A DNA stretch of 64,000 nt from Pseudomonas sp. StFLB209 (lineage in GTDB: Bacteria; Pseudomonadota; Gammaproteobacteria; Pseudomonadales; Pseudomonadaceae), in assembly GCF_000829415.1 (NCBI RefSeq), contig NZ_AP014637.1:5783001-5847000 (forward strand), given 5' to 3'. Position 1 is the first letter of the stretch. Every line of letters starts with the position of its first letter. The notes under the pieces are model-generated. The model made no database searches, had not been told where the DNA came from, and was given only the letters and a program-made list of their open reading frames with translations. Below are positions 32,021 through 40,798 of the stretch, one piece after another. The position numbers were made by a program, and so were the translations under genes.

Positions 32021-34405
32021 TCAGTAACTCAAGCTCAGGCTGGCCAGCACATGGGCCGGCTCGCCATAGTAATTGCCATCGGTTCCGGCCACCGTTTCGA
32101 TGTATTTGCGATCGGTCAGGTTACGACCGTTGAGCGACAGTCGTACGTGCTCATTGAGGTCATAGAACAGGCCGGCGTCGAAACGCGCATAGCCGCCCAC
32201 ATCATAGCTATTGTCCAGATCACCCTCGCGCTGGCCGGCGAAGATCACTCCGCCAGCAAAACCCAGGCCGCGCAGACGGCCCTCTTGCAACTGGTAACTG
32301 GACCACAGCGAACCGCTGAGCGTCGGCACCCCGGTCAGGCGGTTGCCCTCAGCTATCACCGTGTCCTGGGTGACTTCGGCGTTCAGGGCGCTGAGGTTGC
32401 CAATAATCTGCCAGCCCGGCAGCGGGTTGCCGGTGACGTCCAGCTCGACACCGCGCACGCGCTGCTCGCCGGTCTGCACGGCGTATTCGCTGTCACTCGG
32501 GTCGCTGGCGGCAACGTTCTCGCGGACGATTTCAAAAGCGGCCAGGGTCGCGCTGAGCTGCTCGGGAATGATGTCGAATTTGGCGCCGACCTCATATTGC
32601 ACGCCTTGTTCGGGGTCGAGCACCCGCCCGGTGCGGGTCTTGGCGGTCTGTGGAGAGAATGAAGTGCTGTAGCTGGCATACAGGGCCAACCAGTGCTCAG
32701 GTTGCCAGACCACCCCGACACGCGGTGACAGTTGCTCCGGCTCAACGTCGGTGCGGGTAATGAGGTCGTCGGCATCCAGCGCCTTACTGGTCTGCCGGGT
32801 GTCATCGTAGCGTGCACCGAGCAGCAGCTCCCATTGCTCGTTGAACTCGATCTGGTTTTGCAGGTAGAGGCTGTAGGACTGCAGGTCGTAGCGCACTCGC
32901 TCCTGGAAGGCAAAGCGCCCCGGCGTAGCGCCGTAGACCGGACTGAACACATCCAGTGATGCCAGCGAAGCCCGATAACTGGACGTGTCGCGCTGACCAT
33001 CGATGTACTCGAACCCGGCCAGCGCCGTGTGTTGCACGGCGCCGGTGGCGAAACGCGCAATGGCCTCGAACTGCATGTCCAGGGTGCGAATGCGTTCTTC
33101 ACCATCCGTGGCGCGCCGGTTGAGCGTCCGGCCGTCACTGGCCAGGCCGCGCAGGTCGACCACATAGCGATCCTTGTGCGAGTCATCCCAGCGGGTCATC
33201 TGGCGCAAGCTCAGCCAGTCATTGAGGTCATGCTCGGCGCGGTACCAGAGCGAGAATTTGTCGGCCTTGTCCCGTGCCCATGGCTCGTGCAGGTAGCGGT
33301 CGGCCGGCAGATTGATTTTGCCATTGACGGGAATCGCGCCGCGGTCAAACGGTGAGCTCTGGTCGATGTATTCCAGCCCCGTATCGACCCGAGTGCTGTC
33401 GCTGGGCTGCCAACGCAGCGCCGGGGCGATGTAACTGTGTTTGCTGTCGCGCAAGGTATCGCGAAAGCCGCGGTCGGTCTGGGTCGCGACGGTCAGCCGG
33501 CCGGCCAGTGTCTCGGCCGGGTTCAGTGCGCCGCTGGCGCTGGCTTGCAGACGATAGAAATCACCACTACCGGCCTGGAGCTTGGCGCTGGCCTGCGGGG
33601 TAAAGGACGGCTTGCGGGTCACCAGATTGATCAGCCCGCCGGGGTTGCCCCGCCCGTACAGCACCGAGGCCGGCCCCTTGAGAACTTCGACCCGCTCGAC
33701 ATTGGCCAGGTCGCTGAGCGCTTCCGGGCGCGAGGCCAACGGATTGAGCGGCATGCCATCAACCGCATAACCGGTGGCATGAAAACCGCGAATCACGAAG
33801 CTCTCCGACGAGCCGCCATGGCTGTTGCCGCGCTGCACACTGCTGACGTTGGCCAGCACATCGCCCAGGCGGTCAAGCTGTTGATCCTCGATGACCTGGC
33901 GTGGCACCACCTGCACTGACTGAGGAATATCGCGCAGCGCGGTATCGGTCTTGCTCGCCGTGGCGGTGCGCGTGGCGCGGTAGCCCTGCACCGGTCCTGC
34001 GGCGGTCTCGACCTGCGCGCTGCCATGAATGGTCGAAGGGGCCAGGTTCAGCGCCCCCTGCTCAGCCGGCTGGCGGAACAACAGCAGCGTACGCTCCGGG
34101 GTCAGGCTCCAGCCCAGCCCGCTATCTTGCAGCAGCTGGCGCAGCGCATCCTGTTCACTCATCACGCCCTTGAGCGCCGGGGCCCGCAGATCACGCGCCA
34201 ACTCGGCATCAAAGCTGACCTGAATGCCACTTTGTGCTCCGAAGGCGCCCAACGCGCCAGCCAGTGACTGGGCCGGCTGGTCATAACGCTGGCGCTGCTC
34301 GGCAGCCACCTGGGCAGCCGTGCTCAGTAGCGCACATCCCAATAGCCAGCCCAGCGGCCAGCGGGATGAGGCGGGGCGAAACAGATGAACACGAGGCACG
34401 GGCAT
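32021..34405 (-). CDS. TonB-dependent siderophore receptor with signalling domain
   Basis: The 794-residue outer-membrane transporter has a signal peptide (cut near AAQVAA), an STN signalling domain (about 37-110), a plug domain (DIPQSVQVVPRQVIED; VERVEVLKGPASVLYGRGNPGG) and a 22-strand barrel ending in SLSLSY with a terminal aromatic. The STN domain and the upstream FecR and sigma genes make this a cell-surface-signalling cassette of the FecIRA/FpvA kind, in which ligand binding releases the sigma factor. The siderophore is unknown. A YghX-type hydrolase gene follows. Confidence 0.92.
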   Translation of the reverse strand: MPVPRVHLFRPASSRWPLGWLLGCALLSTAAQVAAEQRQRYDQPAQSLAGALGAFGAQSGIQVSFDAELARDLRAPALKGVMSEQDALRQLLQDSGLGWSLTPERTLLLFRQPAEQGALNLAPSTIHGSAQVETAAGPVQGYRATRTATASKTDTALRDIPQSVQVVPRQVIEDQQLDRLGDVLANVSSVQRGNSHGGSSESFVIRGFHATGYAVDGMPLNPLASRPEALSDLANVERVEVLKGPASVLYGRGNPGGLINLVTRKPSFTPQASAKLQAGSGDFYRLQASASGALNPAETLAGRLTVATQTDRGFRDTLRDSKHSYIAPALRWQPSDSTRVDTGLEYIDQSSPFDRGAIPVNGKINLPADRYLHEPWARDKADKFSLWYRAEHDLNDWLSLRQMTRWDDSHKDRYVVDLRGLASDGRTLNRRATDGEERIRTLDMQFEAIARFATGAVQHTALAGFEYIDGQRDTSSYRASLASLDVFSPVYGATPGRFAFQERVRYDLQSYSLYLQNQIEFNEQWELLLGARYDDTRQTSKALDADDLITRTDVEPEQLSPRVGVVWQPEHWLALYASYSTSFSPQTAKTRTGRVLDPEQGVQYEVGAKFDIIPEQLSATLAAFEIVRENVAASDPSDSEYAVQTGEQRVRGVELDVTGNPLPGWQIIGNLSALNAEVTQDTVIAEGNRLTGVPTLSGSLWSSYQLQEGRLRGLGFAGGVIFAGQREGDLDNSYDVGGYARFDAGLFYDLNEHVRLSLNGRNLTDRKYIETVAGTDGNYYGEPAHVLASLSLSY

Positions 34406-34466
34406 GGCAAAAATCCTTGATTACGTCTGGTTAGCATTCGAGATGAATTCTCAAATTCACCAGAAA

Positions 34467-34491
34467 GACGCCGTGCCCGGTATTTTTTTCC
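34467..34491 (-). promoter_or_regulatory. Possible ECF sigma promoter before the receptor
   Basis: On the minus strand GGAAAA (34486-34491) and CGTC (34467-34470) are separated by 15 bases, like the -35 and -10 elements of iron-starvation sigma factors. The stretch lies in the 109-base gap between the FecR gene and the receptor, where FecI-type promoters are found. The spacing is a little short. Confidence 0.4.
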
Positions 34492-34514
34492 AGATTTCTG
34501 TTTTTGCGCTCAGA

Positions 34515-35471
34515 TCACAACACCCGCAGCCACGGCGTAACGGTCTGCAGCGGCACGTTCAGCGAACGCGCCAGGGCCTGCAACGCCCGGTCCGGGTCGC
34601 GCAGATCGAACACCCCGCTGATGCGCCGACTGGCCAGTGCGGAATCGGCGACCACGATCCAGCCGGGCACATAGCGCTGCATGCGCCCGACGACCTCTGC
34701 AACGCTCAGGTCTTCGACATACAGCATGTGTTGGCGCCAGGCCGCGACCCGGGCCGGGTCGAGTGTCGAGCGCTGCACCTTGCCGCTCGCCCAATCGACC
34801 TGCAGCCGTTCACCCGGCAGCAAGCGCTCACTGAGTTGCAGAGACGACTGTTTACGAGCGTTCTCGACCTGCACCTGGCCATGCTGCAACGCGACCTCAC
34901 TGCGCTGGCCCTGCAGATTCAGGTCGAATGCTGTGCCGAGCACCCGCACCGACATTTCTCCTGCGCTGGCAACAAAGGGCCGGGCAGGATCGGGCGCCAC
35001 CTCGAAGTACGCCTGGCCCTTGAGCAGGGTGACCTGACGCGGCGACCCGGCCGACAGGCTGATGGCGCTGTCGGGAGCCAGCAGCACGCGGCTGCCATCG
35101 CTCAAGCGCACCTCACGGGTGATGGCGGTTGCCGTGCTGTAATCGGCGCGCCAGAACAGGCTGGCCTGTGGCGCTACAGCAATGATCAAGGCCAGCACGG
35201 CACCGGCCAGCGCCGCCTGGGGCCAGCGCCGTCGACGCCGGGACCCAGTGACAGGCCGTCTGGCAGTACGCAACGAGGGGTGAGCGACCGCCCGGGCCGG
35301 CACATCGCCCAACGCGCCCAGCATCGCCTGCATCTGTTGCCAGGCCTGCCGATGGCGTTCGTCAGCGGCCAGCCAGGCCTCGAACTCGGCATACGCCTGC
35401 GGCTCTTCAGCCAGGCGGATCTGCCAGTCGGCAGCCTGCTCCAGCGGATCGGTTTGCTGCTCAACGCTCAT
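34515..35471 (-). CDS. FecR-family anti-sigma factor
   Basis: The 318-residue membrane protein transmits the receptor signal to its sigma factor. It has a cytoplasmic N-terminal sigma-binding region (AADWQIRLAE, WLAADERHRQAW), one membrane span (about 82-104) and a periplasmic FecR domain (VRLSDGSRVLLAPDSAISLS; GQAYFEVAPDPARPF). The ATG at 35471 follows GGAGG and overlaps the sigma gene by 11 bases, so the two products are co-translated. Confidence 0.92.
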   Translation of the reverse strand: MSVEQQTDPLEQAADWQIRLAEEPQAYAEFEAWLAADERHRQAWQQMQAMLGALGDVPARAVAHPSLRTARRPVTGSRRRRRWPQAALAGAVLALIIAVAPQASLFWRADYSTATAITREVRLSDGSRVLLAPDSAISLSAGSPRQVTLLKGQAYFEVAPDPARPFVASAGEMSVRVLGTAFDLNLQGQRSEVALQHGQVQVENARKQSSLQLSERLLPGERLQVDWASGKVQRSTLDPARVAAWRQHMLYVEDLSVAEVVGRMQRYVPGWIVVADSALASRRISGVFDLRDPDRALQALARSLNVPLQTVTPWLRVL

Positions 35472-35997
35472 GTTTGCCTCCGTGCAGCGCCTGATCGTCA
35501 CACTCCTGTACAAACGCGCGGGTCAGGCGCACCAGCGCATCGCGCAGCAGACGATGGGCACTGGTCACCGACACCCCAAGCTGCTCGGCAATCTGCGCCA
35601 GGGTGTAGCCGCCAAAGCGGTGCATCTCCAGGGCGCGCCGATTGGCGACCGGCATGCTGTCGAGCACGCTGGCAAGGCGTTCGAGGGCCATGCCGTGCTG
35701 CCAGGTGTCGGCCGGGTCGCTCAACACCGCCGGCAGCAGCCAGTCAGGCGGCGAGGCGTGCCGCGCCTGCTCGCGGGCACGGCTGCGGATCAGGTCCAGA
35801 GCCAGATTACGTACCACCCGGTAAGCATAGGCTGCGGGTTGTTCGATGGGTTCGCCCTGCCCGGCAATCAGCCGCACATAAGCTTCCTGCACGATGTCTT
35901 CGGCCTGCATGCGGTCACCGGTAATGCCATTGGCATAGTTGACCAGCTCACGACGCAAGGCGAGCAGTGCATCGAGATCCTTTGCCGAATCTGCCAT
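35461..35997 (-). CDS. ECF sigma factor, iron-starvation (FecI) type
   Basis: The 178-residue sigma factor has region 2 (LRRELVNYANGITGDRMQAEDIVQEAYVRL, with the core-binding AEDIVQEAYVRL) and region 4 (RRALEMHRFGGYTLAQIAEQ with the helix-turn-helix SVTSAHRLLRDAL). I chose the ATG at 35997, preceded by GGAG. Together with the FecR and receptor genes it forms one minus-strand cassette. A Fur-like box about 70 bases upstream suggests iron repression. Confidence 0.92.
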   Translation of the reverse strand: MADSAKDLDALLALRRELVNYANGITGDRMQAEDIVQEAYVRLIAGQGEPIEQPAAYAYRVVRNLALDLIRSRAREQARHASPPDWLLPAVLSDPADTWQHGMALERLASVLDSMPVANRRALEMHRFGGYTLAQIAEQLGVSVTSAHRLLRDALVRLTRAFVQECDDQALHGGKHER

Positions 35998-36066
35998 TGA
36001 TCCGCTCCATTTACCCAGCCACCACGGCGCCATAGGAACGCTGTCGAAAAGTGCGCCAGCTTAATG

Positions 36067-36085
36067 GCAAACGATAAGCATTGCC
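36067..36085. promoter_or_regulatory. Fur-like box between sigma factor and second receptor
   Basis: GCAAACGATAAGCATTGCC matches the Fur consensus GATAATGATAATCATTATC at 13 of 19 positions. It lies 70 bases before the sigma gene and 110 before the divergent receptor, so it could repress both when iron is plentiful. Confidence 0.5.
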
Positions 36086-36158
36086 AATTGCAATAATGGG
36101 CAGGTTCGAAATAGGCGGATCACTGCAAAAACAAATAGCAATAATTCCTGATAGGGAT

Positions 36159-36177
36159 GTTATATTGTATCTATAAC
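36159..36177. promoter_or_regulatory. Inverted repeat GTTATA-N7-TATAAC upstream of receptor
   Basis: GTTATA (36159-36164) and TATAAC (36172-36177) form a perfect dyad 18 bases before the receptor start. TATATT inside it could be a -10 element, so a bound protein would block transcription. The regulator is unknown. Confidence 0.35.
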
Positions 36178-36194
36178 GATCAGGAACCCTCGCA

Positions 36195-38297
36195 ATGTCC
36201 TCCCGCACACTCGCCTCTTTTGCCGGCTTCGCCTTTGGCGTGCTCGGCGCGCCGCTGTACGCCGCAGACCCCATTGAACTCGATAGCGTGACGGTCACCG
36301 CCGATCACGAATACGAAACCGCGACCAGTGCGGTGAAAGGCTATCGCGCCACGCGCTCAGCCACGGCGACCAAGACTGACACGGCGATCAAGGACATCCC
36401 GCAGTCGATCAGCGTGGTGCCGGCCAGCGTACTCAAGGATTTGGGCACCACCCAGGTAGAGCGTGCGCTGGATTACGCCGGCGGTGTGTCGAAGCAGAAC
36501 AACTTCGGCGGCCTGACCCTCTACGAGTACAGCATCCGCGGCTTTACCACCTCGGAGTTCTACAAGGATGGCTTCAGCGCCAACCGCGGCTACCCCGCCA
36601 CCCCGGACGCCGCCAACATCGAGCGCATCGAAGTGCTCAAGGGGCCTGCGGCCAGCCTGTATGGCCGTGGCGATCCGGGCGGCACCGTGAACATGGTCAC
36701 CAAGCAGCCGCAACAGCAAGCCTTCACCACCCTGCAGGCCAGCGCCGGCAGTTGGGATCGCTACCGCACCGCGCTGGACGTCAACACCCCGCTTGATGCC
36801 GACGGCAAACTGCTGAGCCGGGTCAACCTGGCGGTGGAAGACAATCACAGCTTCCGCGACCACGTCGAGAGCCATCGGGTGTTCGTCGCCCCGTCGCTGC
36901 GCTGGGAGCTTGACCCTGACACCACGCTGCTGGTGCAGACCGAGTTCGTGCGCCACGACTCGATCTTCGACCGTGGCATTGTTGCGCCCAACAACCGCTG
37001 GAGCGGTGTATCGCGTTCGACCTTTCTGGGTGAACCGAACGACAAGATCGACAACGACAACAACATGATCCAGGCCGCGCTGGACCATAAGCTCAACGAC
37101 AGTTGGTCGGTGCGCCTGGCCAGCCATTACAAGCAGGGTGAACTGTCGGGTTTCGCCAGTGAATCGCGGGCGCTGAACGCCGATGGCCGGACGGTCAACC
37201 GCCGTTACCGCGAGCGCGACATGAACTGGCACGACAGCATTACCCAACTGGAACTGCGCGGTTTCTTCGACACCGGTGCCCTGCAGCATGAAGTGCTGAT
37301 CGGCACCGAATACGAGAATTACCGCAAGAACGAACGAGTCACCGCCATCGCCGGCAGCGCTTACGCGATCGACATCTACAACCCTGTCTACGGCCAGGCC
37401 AAACCGACTGGCGCGCGTTCCGGCACCGACTTTTTCGAGCACGTAGAAAGCCGCGCGCTGAACCTGCAAGACCAGATCATCTTCACCGACAAATTGCGCG
37501 GCATGATCGGCGCGCGCTACGAGCACTTCGACCAGCAGATCGACAACTACGCCGGCAACGCCACCCAGCAGCAGCGTCATGACGCGTTCACCCAACGCGC
37601 CGGCCTGCTCTACCAACTGACCCCGCAAGTCGGTCTGTTCGCTAACGCCTCGACCTCGTTCAAGCCCAACAACGGGCTGGATGCGGCGGGCAAGAGCTTC
37701 GATCCGGAAGAAGGGGTCGGGTACGAGGCCGGGATCAAGGCTGAACTGTTCGACCAGCGTCTGAGCACCACCCTGGCAGCGTTCCATATCGAAAAGGAAA
37801 ACGTCCTGGCGCTGGACCCTGGCAGCGACACCAGCCGCGCCATTGGCAAGGCGCGCAGCCAGGGCCTGGACCTGCAATTGAGCGGCCAGCTTACCGACGC
37901 GATCCGGGTCATCGGCGCCTTGGCGTACGTGGATGCCGAAGTCACCAAAGGCGACCGCAGCATCCCGGCCGGCAGCCGCATTCTCGGGGTGGCCAAGCGC
38001 AGTGGCAGCCTGTTGGGCGTGTATGAGTTCCAGGAAGGCCTGCTGCGCGGTTCAGATGTCGGCGCGGCCTTCAGCTACGTGGGCGACCGCTCCGGTGAAG
38101 CGGGCACTTCGTTCGAACTGCCGGCTTACCACACCGTTGACCTGCTGGCTCACTACAAGGCCACCGACAACGTCACTGTGGGCCTGAACCTGAACAACAT
38201 CTTTGACGAAAAATATTACGAGCGCTCCTACAGCAACTACTGGATTGCCCCCGGCGAACCTCGTAATTTCACCGTCAGCCTCACCCTTAACCTCTGA
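36195..38297 (+). CDS. TonB-dependent siderophore-type receptor without STN domain
   Basis: The 700-residue outer-membrane transporter has a short signal peptide (cut near LYAADP), no signalling domain, a plug with KDIPQSISVVPASVL and ERIEVLKGPAASLYGRGDPG, and a barrel ending TVSLTLNL. It resembles FhuE/FoxA-type ferric-siderophore receptors. The ribosome binding site region is CAGGAACC. It is divergent from the ECF sigma gene and followed after 24 bases by the first DUF4198 gene, implying an operon in which the periplasmic protein handles the imported metal. Fur-like and dyad sites lie upstream. Confidence 0.9.
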   Translation: MSSRTLASFAGFAFGVLGAPLYAADPIELDSVTVTADHEYETATSAVKGYRATRSATATKTDTAIKDIPQSISVVPASVLKDLGTTQVERALDYAGGVSKQNNFGGLTLYEYSIRGFTTSEFYKDGFSANRGYPATPDAANIERIEVLKGPAASLYGRGDPGGTVNMVTKQPQQQAFTTLQASAGSWDRYRTALDVNTPLDADGKLLSRVNLAVEDNHSFRDHVESHRVFVAPSLRWELDPDTTLLVQTEFVRHDSIFDRGIVAPNNRWSGVSRSTFLGEPNDKIDNDNNMIQAALDHKLNDSWSVRLASHYKQGELSGFASESRALNADGRTVNRRYRERDMNWHDSITQLELRGFFDTGALQHEVLIGTEYENYRKNERVTAIAGSAYAIDIYNPVYGQAKPTGARSGTDFFEHVESRALNLQDQIIFTDKLRGMIGARYEHFDQQIDNYAGNATQQQRHDAFTQRAGLLYQLTPQVGLFANASTSFKPNNGLDAAGKSFDPEEGVGYEAGIKAELFDQRLSTTLAAFHIEKENVLALDPGSDTSRAIGKARSQGLDLQLSGQLTDAIRVIGALAYVDAEVTKGDRSIPAGSRILGVAKRSGSLLGVYEFQEGLLRGSDVGAAFSYVGDRSGEAGTSFELPAYHTVDLLAHYKATDNVTVGLNLNNIFDEKYYERSYSNYWIAPGEPRNFTVSLTLNL

Positions 38298-38321
38298 TCA
38301 ACAACAAAAAAAGGATTCATC

Positions 38322-39053
38322 ATGCGCGTGACTCACTCTCTGCTGGCCTTGAGCGTCATCAGTGCGGCGCTGTTTGCCGGGCAGGCAGGTGCCCATGGTC
38401 TGTGGACCGAACAACGCCGCGGCAATATCGAAGTGGTCTACGGCCATGGCGCTGAAGACAACGCCTTCAAGGCGCAAAAAGTCGCCGGGGCCTGGGCGTA
38501 CGACCTGGCCGGCAAGCAGATTCCGGTGACCGTCGAACGACTGGACGACCACGCCCGCCTCAAGCCGCTCAAGCCTGCGGCGGTGATGACCGTGGCGCTG
38601 GACAACGGCATGTGGACGCGCAACAAGGACAAGAAATGGATCAACGAAGGCCGTAGCAAAGTGCCCGGCGGCACCGACTCGATTCACACCTTCAAGTACA
38701 GCCTGGCGATCTATGAGCATGACGCCAAACTGCCGAATCTGGACAAGCTGAAGATGGTCATCGTGCCGCAGGCCGACCCGCTGGAAGTTGGTCCGGGCAA
38801 GCCACTGCCGGTGCAGGTGCTGATCGACGGCAAGCCGGCCGCCGGTATCAAGCTGTTTGGTGACTACCGCAGCGAACCGGACACAGTCAGCGCTGAAACC
38901 GATGCTGAAGGCCGCGCCAACGTGATCATCCGCAATGAAGGCCTGAACATCATCGCCGCTGAAGCGACCTTGCCGGTCAAGGGCGACGCGGATATCGAAG
39001 CACGCGGGCTGTTCACCTCCCTGACCTTCGTGGGTAAAGAGCACCACGACTGA
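38322..39053 (+). CDS. DUF4198-family periplasmic protein 1
   Basis: The 243-residue exported protein belongs to the DUF4198 family, which includes NikM-type metal-transport components. The signal peptide is cut after QAGA (residue 24), so the mature protein begins HGLWTEQRRG with an N-terminal histidine; it ends in KEHHD. Both ends look suited to metal binding, as in His-brace or CopC-type proteins. A late carboxypeptidase-regulatory-like beta sandwich (PLPVQVLIDGKPAAGIKLFG) is visible. It follows the TonB receptor by 24 bases, with AACAACAA (38300-38307) just before its AAAGGA ribosome binding site. A 55-60% identical-looking paralogue follows. Confidence 0.82.
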   Translation: MRVTHSLLALSVISAALFAGQAGAHGLWTEQRRGNIEVVYGHGAEDNAFKAQKVAGAWAYDLAGKQIPVTVERLDDHARLKPLKPAAVMTVALDNGMWTRNKDKKWINEGRSKVPGGTDSIHTFKYSLAIYEHDAKLPNLDKLKMVIVPQADPLEVGPGKPLPVQVLIDGKPAAGIKLFGDYRSEPDTVSAETDAEGRANVIIRNEGLNIIAAEATLPVKGDADIEARGLFTSLTFVGKEHHD

Positions 39054-39292
39054 TTGACCCGCGTTATCTGCCCGGCGAACCTGCCGGGCAGCTTCTGCCT
39101 GTTGCTCTCCCCTCCCCTGGGACAAGCGCTGCGCAGAACCCTGACAGCCTTGAATCACCCTGTTACAAACAAGTAACAAGATGTTGTTGTGCCTTGCTGC
39201 GATCACTGAGATAACGGGAATCATTTTCAGTTACGCCATTACACGAATGGCTCCACTGCCCGCTTTCTCAACCTGATCGACAAGGATCGACC
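39054..39292. other. Gap between the two DUF4198 genes
   Basis: The 239-base stretch holds a short GC-rich dyad (CTGCCCGGCGAACCTGCCGGGCAG at 39068-39091, arms CTGCCCGG and CCGGGCAG) that may terminate the first unit, and a Fur-like box at 39210. The second gene therefore probably has its own promoter. Confidence 0.55.
39210..39228. promoter_or_regulatory. Fur box upstream of DUF4198 gene 2
   Basis: GATAACGGGAATCATTTTC matches the Fur consensus at 15 of 19 positions. It lies 64 bases before the gene start, a normal place for a repressor site. Confidence 0.7.
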
Positions 39293-40021
39293 ATGCGCCT
39301 CAAACCCTCCCTGCTCGCCCTGAGCCTGATCGGCAGCACTCTGTTCACAGCCCAGGCCAGCGCCCACGGTCTGTGGACCGAACAACGCCGTGGCAATATC
39401 GAAGTGGTCTTTGGCGAAGGCGCTGAAGACACCGCTTACAAGCCGGCACAAGTGACCGCTGGCTGGGCCTGGGACAAGACCGGCAAACCGGTTGCCGTGA
39501 CCATCGAGCCGCAGGCTGACCACGCCCGCCTCAAGCCGGCTGGCGAAGCAGCCGCAGTGGCAGCTGAACTGGACCTGGGGGTGTACACCAAGGGCAAGGA
39601 TGGCAAGTGGGTCAACCAGCCACTGTCCAAAGTCCCCGGCGGCAGCGACGCCGTGCAGGCCCGCAAGTACAGCCTGGCGATCAACGACCACGTGAAACTG
39701 CCGGCGCTGGACGCCCTGAAACTGGTCATCGTGCCCCAGGCCGACCCGCTGGAAATCGGCGTTGGCAAACCACTGCCGGTCAAAGTGCTGCTTGACGGTA
39801 AACCCGCCGCCGGCATCAAACTGATCCCGGACTACCGCAGCGCGCCGGATGAAACCAGCGGCGAAACCGACGCCCAGGGCAACGCTCAGGTGGTGGTGCG
39901 CAACGCCGGCCTCAACGTAATAGCGGCCCAGACCAGCGTTGAAGTCAAAGGCAACGCCGACTACAGCAAACGCGCGCTGTTCACCTCGCTGACTTTTGTG
40001 GGTGAAGAGCACCACGATTGA
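39293..40021 (+). CDS. DUF4198-family periplasmic protein 2
   Basis: The 242-residue paralogue of the upstream protein has the same plan: signal peptide cut after QASA (residue 24), mature start HGLWTEQRRG, and C-terminal EEHHD. Large blocks are identical between the two (GNIEVV, DHARLKP, VPQADPLE, LFTSLTFVG), which points to tandem duplication. The good Fur box 64 bases upstream says this copy is iron-regulated. It probably binds iron or another metal in the periplasm and works with the TonB receptor at 36195; the exact role is unknown. Confidence 0.82.
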   Translation: MRLKPSLLALSLIGSTLFTAQASAHGLWTEQRRGNIEVVFGEGAEDTAYKPAQVTAGWAWDKTGKPVAVTIEPQADHARLKPAGEAAAVAAELDLGVYTKGKDGKWVNQPLSKVPGGSDAVQARKYSLAINDHVKLPALDALKLVIVPQADPLEIGVGKPLPVKVLLDGKPAAGIKLIPDYRSAPDETSGETDAQGNAQVVVRNAGLNVIAAQTSVEVKGNADYSKRALFTSLTFVGEEHHD

Positions 40022-40056
40022 TGCCCAGGGCGCATTGATTGCGCCTGCGCGGGATC

Positions 40057-40213
40057 CTTGCAGGAGCGACCTTGGTCTGGGCGGCACTCCGACGAAGGTG
40101 GCGTGAAACCGACCGCTAATATGCTGATTTCACTGGCCCTTTCGCGAGCAAGCTCGCTCCCACAGGGCAGCAACAAGGCAGTGAAGCATACCGCCTTAAC
40201 TGATCGGCATTAG
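40057..40213 (+). repeat. REP pair with terminal motif
   Basis: A left half (AGGAGCGACCTTGGTCTGGG) and right REP (TTCGCGAGCAAGCTCGCTCC at 40141-40160) are followed by CTTAACTGATCGGCATTAG at 40195-40213. A further REP fragment (TCTTCGCGAGCAACCGGAGC) follows near 40230. This fills most of the gap between DUF4198 gene 2 and the DCC gene. Confidence 0.7.
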
Positions 40214-40265
40214 TCCTGCGGGGCCACTGTCTTCGCGAGCAACCGGAGCACCGGGGGCTGACGTG

Positions 40266-40706
40266 CTACAAAAACCGCTTTTGATGATCAGCCGTCGGCA
40301 ACAGGCACTGGTCGTACTTGCCAAACCAGCGATAACGGTTGCGCGCTATCCAGGCGTAACCGGTGTCACGCAGCCGCACCGGCAGCCACCTGAACACCCC
40401 AAGCAGCGGCCAGCCACCCGGCAACTGCCGTAGAACCTCGAAAAACGCATCAGAGCGCAGCCAACAGTGCCGGTCGCGAATCACCGCCATGGTTTCAAAA
40501 CGATCCAGCGGTAAACCGGCCCAGGCCAACAGCGCCTGCCCTTCGGGCGATTGTACGGTGGCCAGCCGCACACGCTGGTGCTGATCGTGGCGGATCAGAA
40601 ACCTCGCCCAACCGTTGCACAGCTTGCACACCCCATCGAACAGCACGACGGTTTCTCCTGGCGCCAAGAGTGGCGCCGGTTCAGGACGCAGCAGAGCGTT
40701 GGGCAT
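40266..40706 (-). CDS. DCC-family thiol-disulfide oxidoreductase-like protein
   Basis: The 146-residue protein carries the family motif D24-G-V-C27-K-L-C30, a thioredoxin-like CxxC close to the N-terminus, followed by WARFLIRHDQ and a basic C-terminus. The DCC family (DUF393) is presumed to have redox activity. I chose the ATG at 40706, which follows AAGGA at proper distance; a GTG at 40721 is the alternative. It is divergent from the MarR gene across a perfect palindrome. Confidence 0.82.
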   Translation of the reverse strand: MPNALLRPEPAPLLAPGETVVLFDGVCKLCNGWARFLIRHDQHQRVRLATVQSPEGQALLAWAGLPLDRFETMAVIRDRHCWLRSDAFFEVLRQLPGGWPLLGVFRWLPVRLRDTGYAWIARNRYRWFGKYDQCLLPTADHQKRFL

Positions 40707-40798
40707 CGACAGATCCTTCACAAGATGATGCAGCGCCTCACCTTACTCCACGCGCCGCTTGCCAGGCCAGCACAGGTTCTGAAACAGCGCTTGCCAAT

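Noticed and set aside
34404..35924. Open frame of about 500 codons on the plus strand opposite the FecR and sigma genes
   Set aside because: It lies antisense to two well-supported genes, has no recognisable domain and is a by-product of GC-rich codon use.
36357..37877. Open frame of about 500 codons antisense to the second TonB receptor
   Set aside because: The receptor on the other strand has clear plug and barrel motifs; the antisense product has no family features or ribosome binding site.
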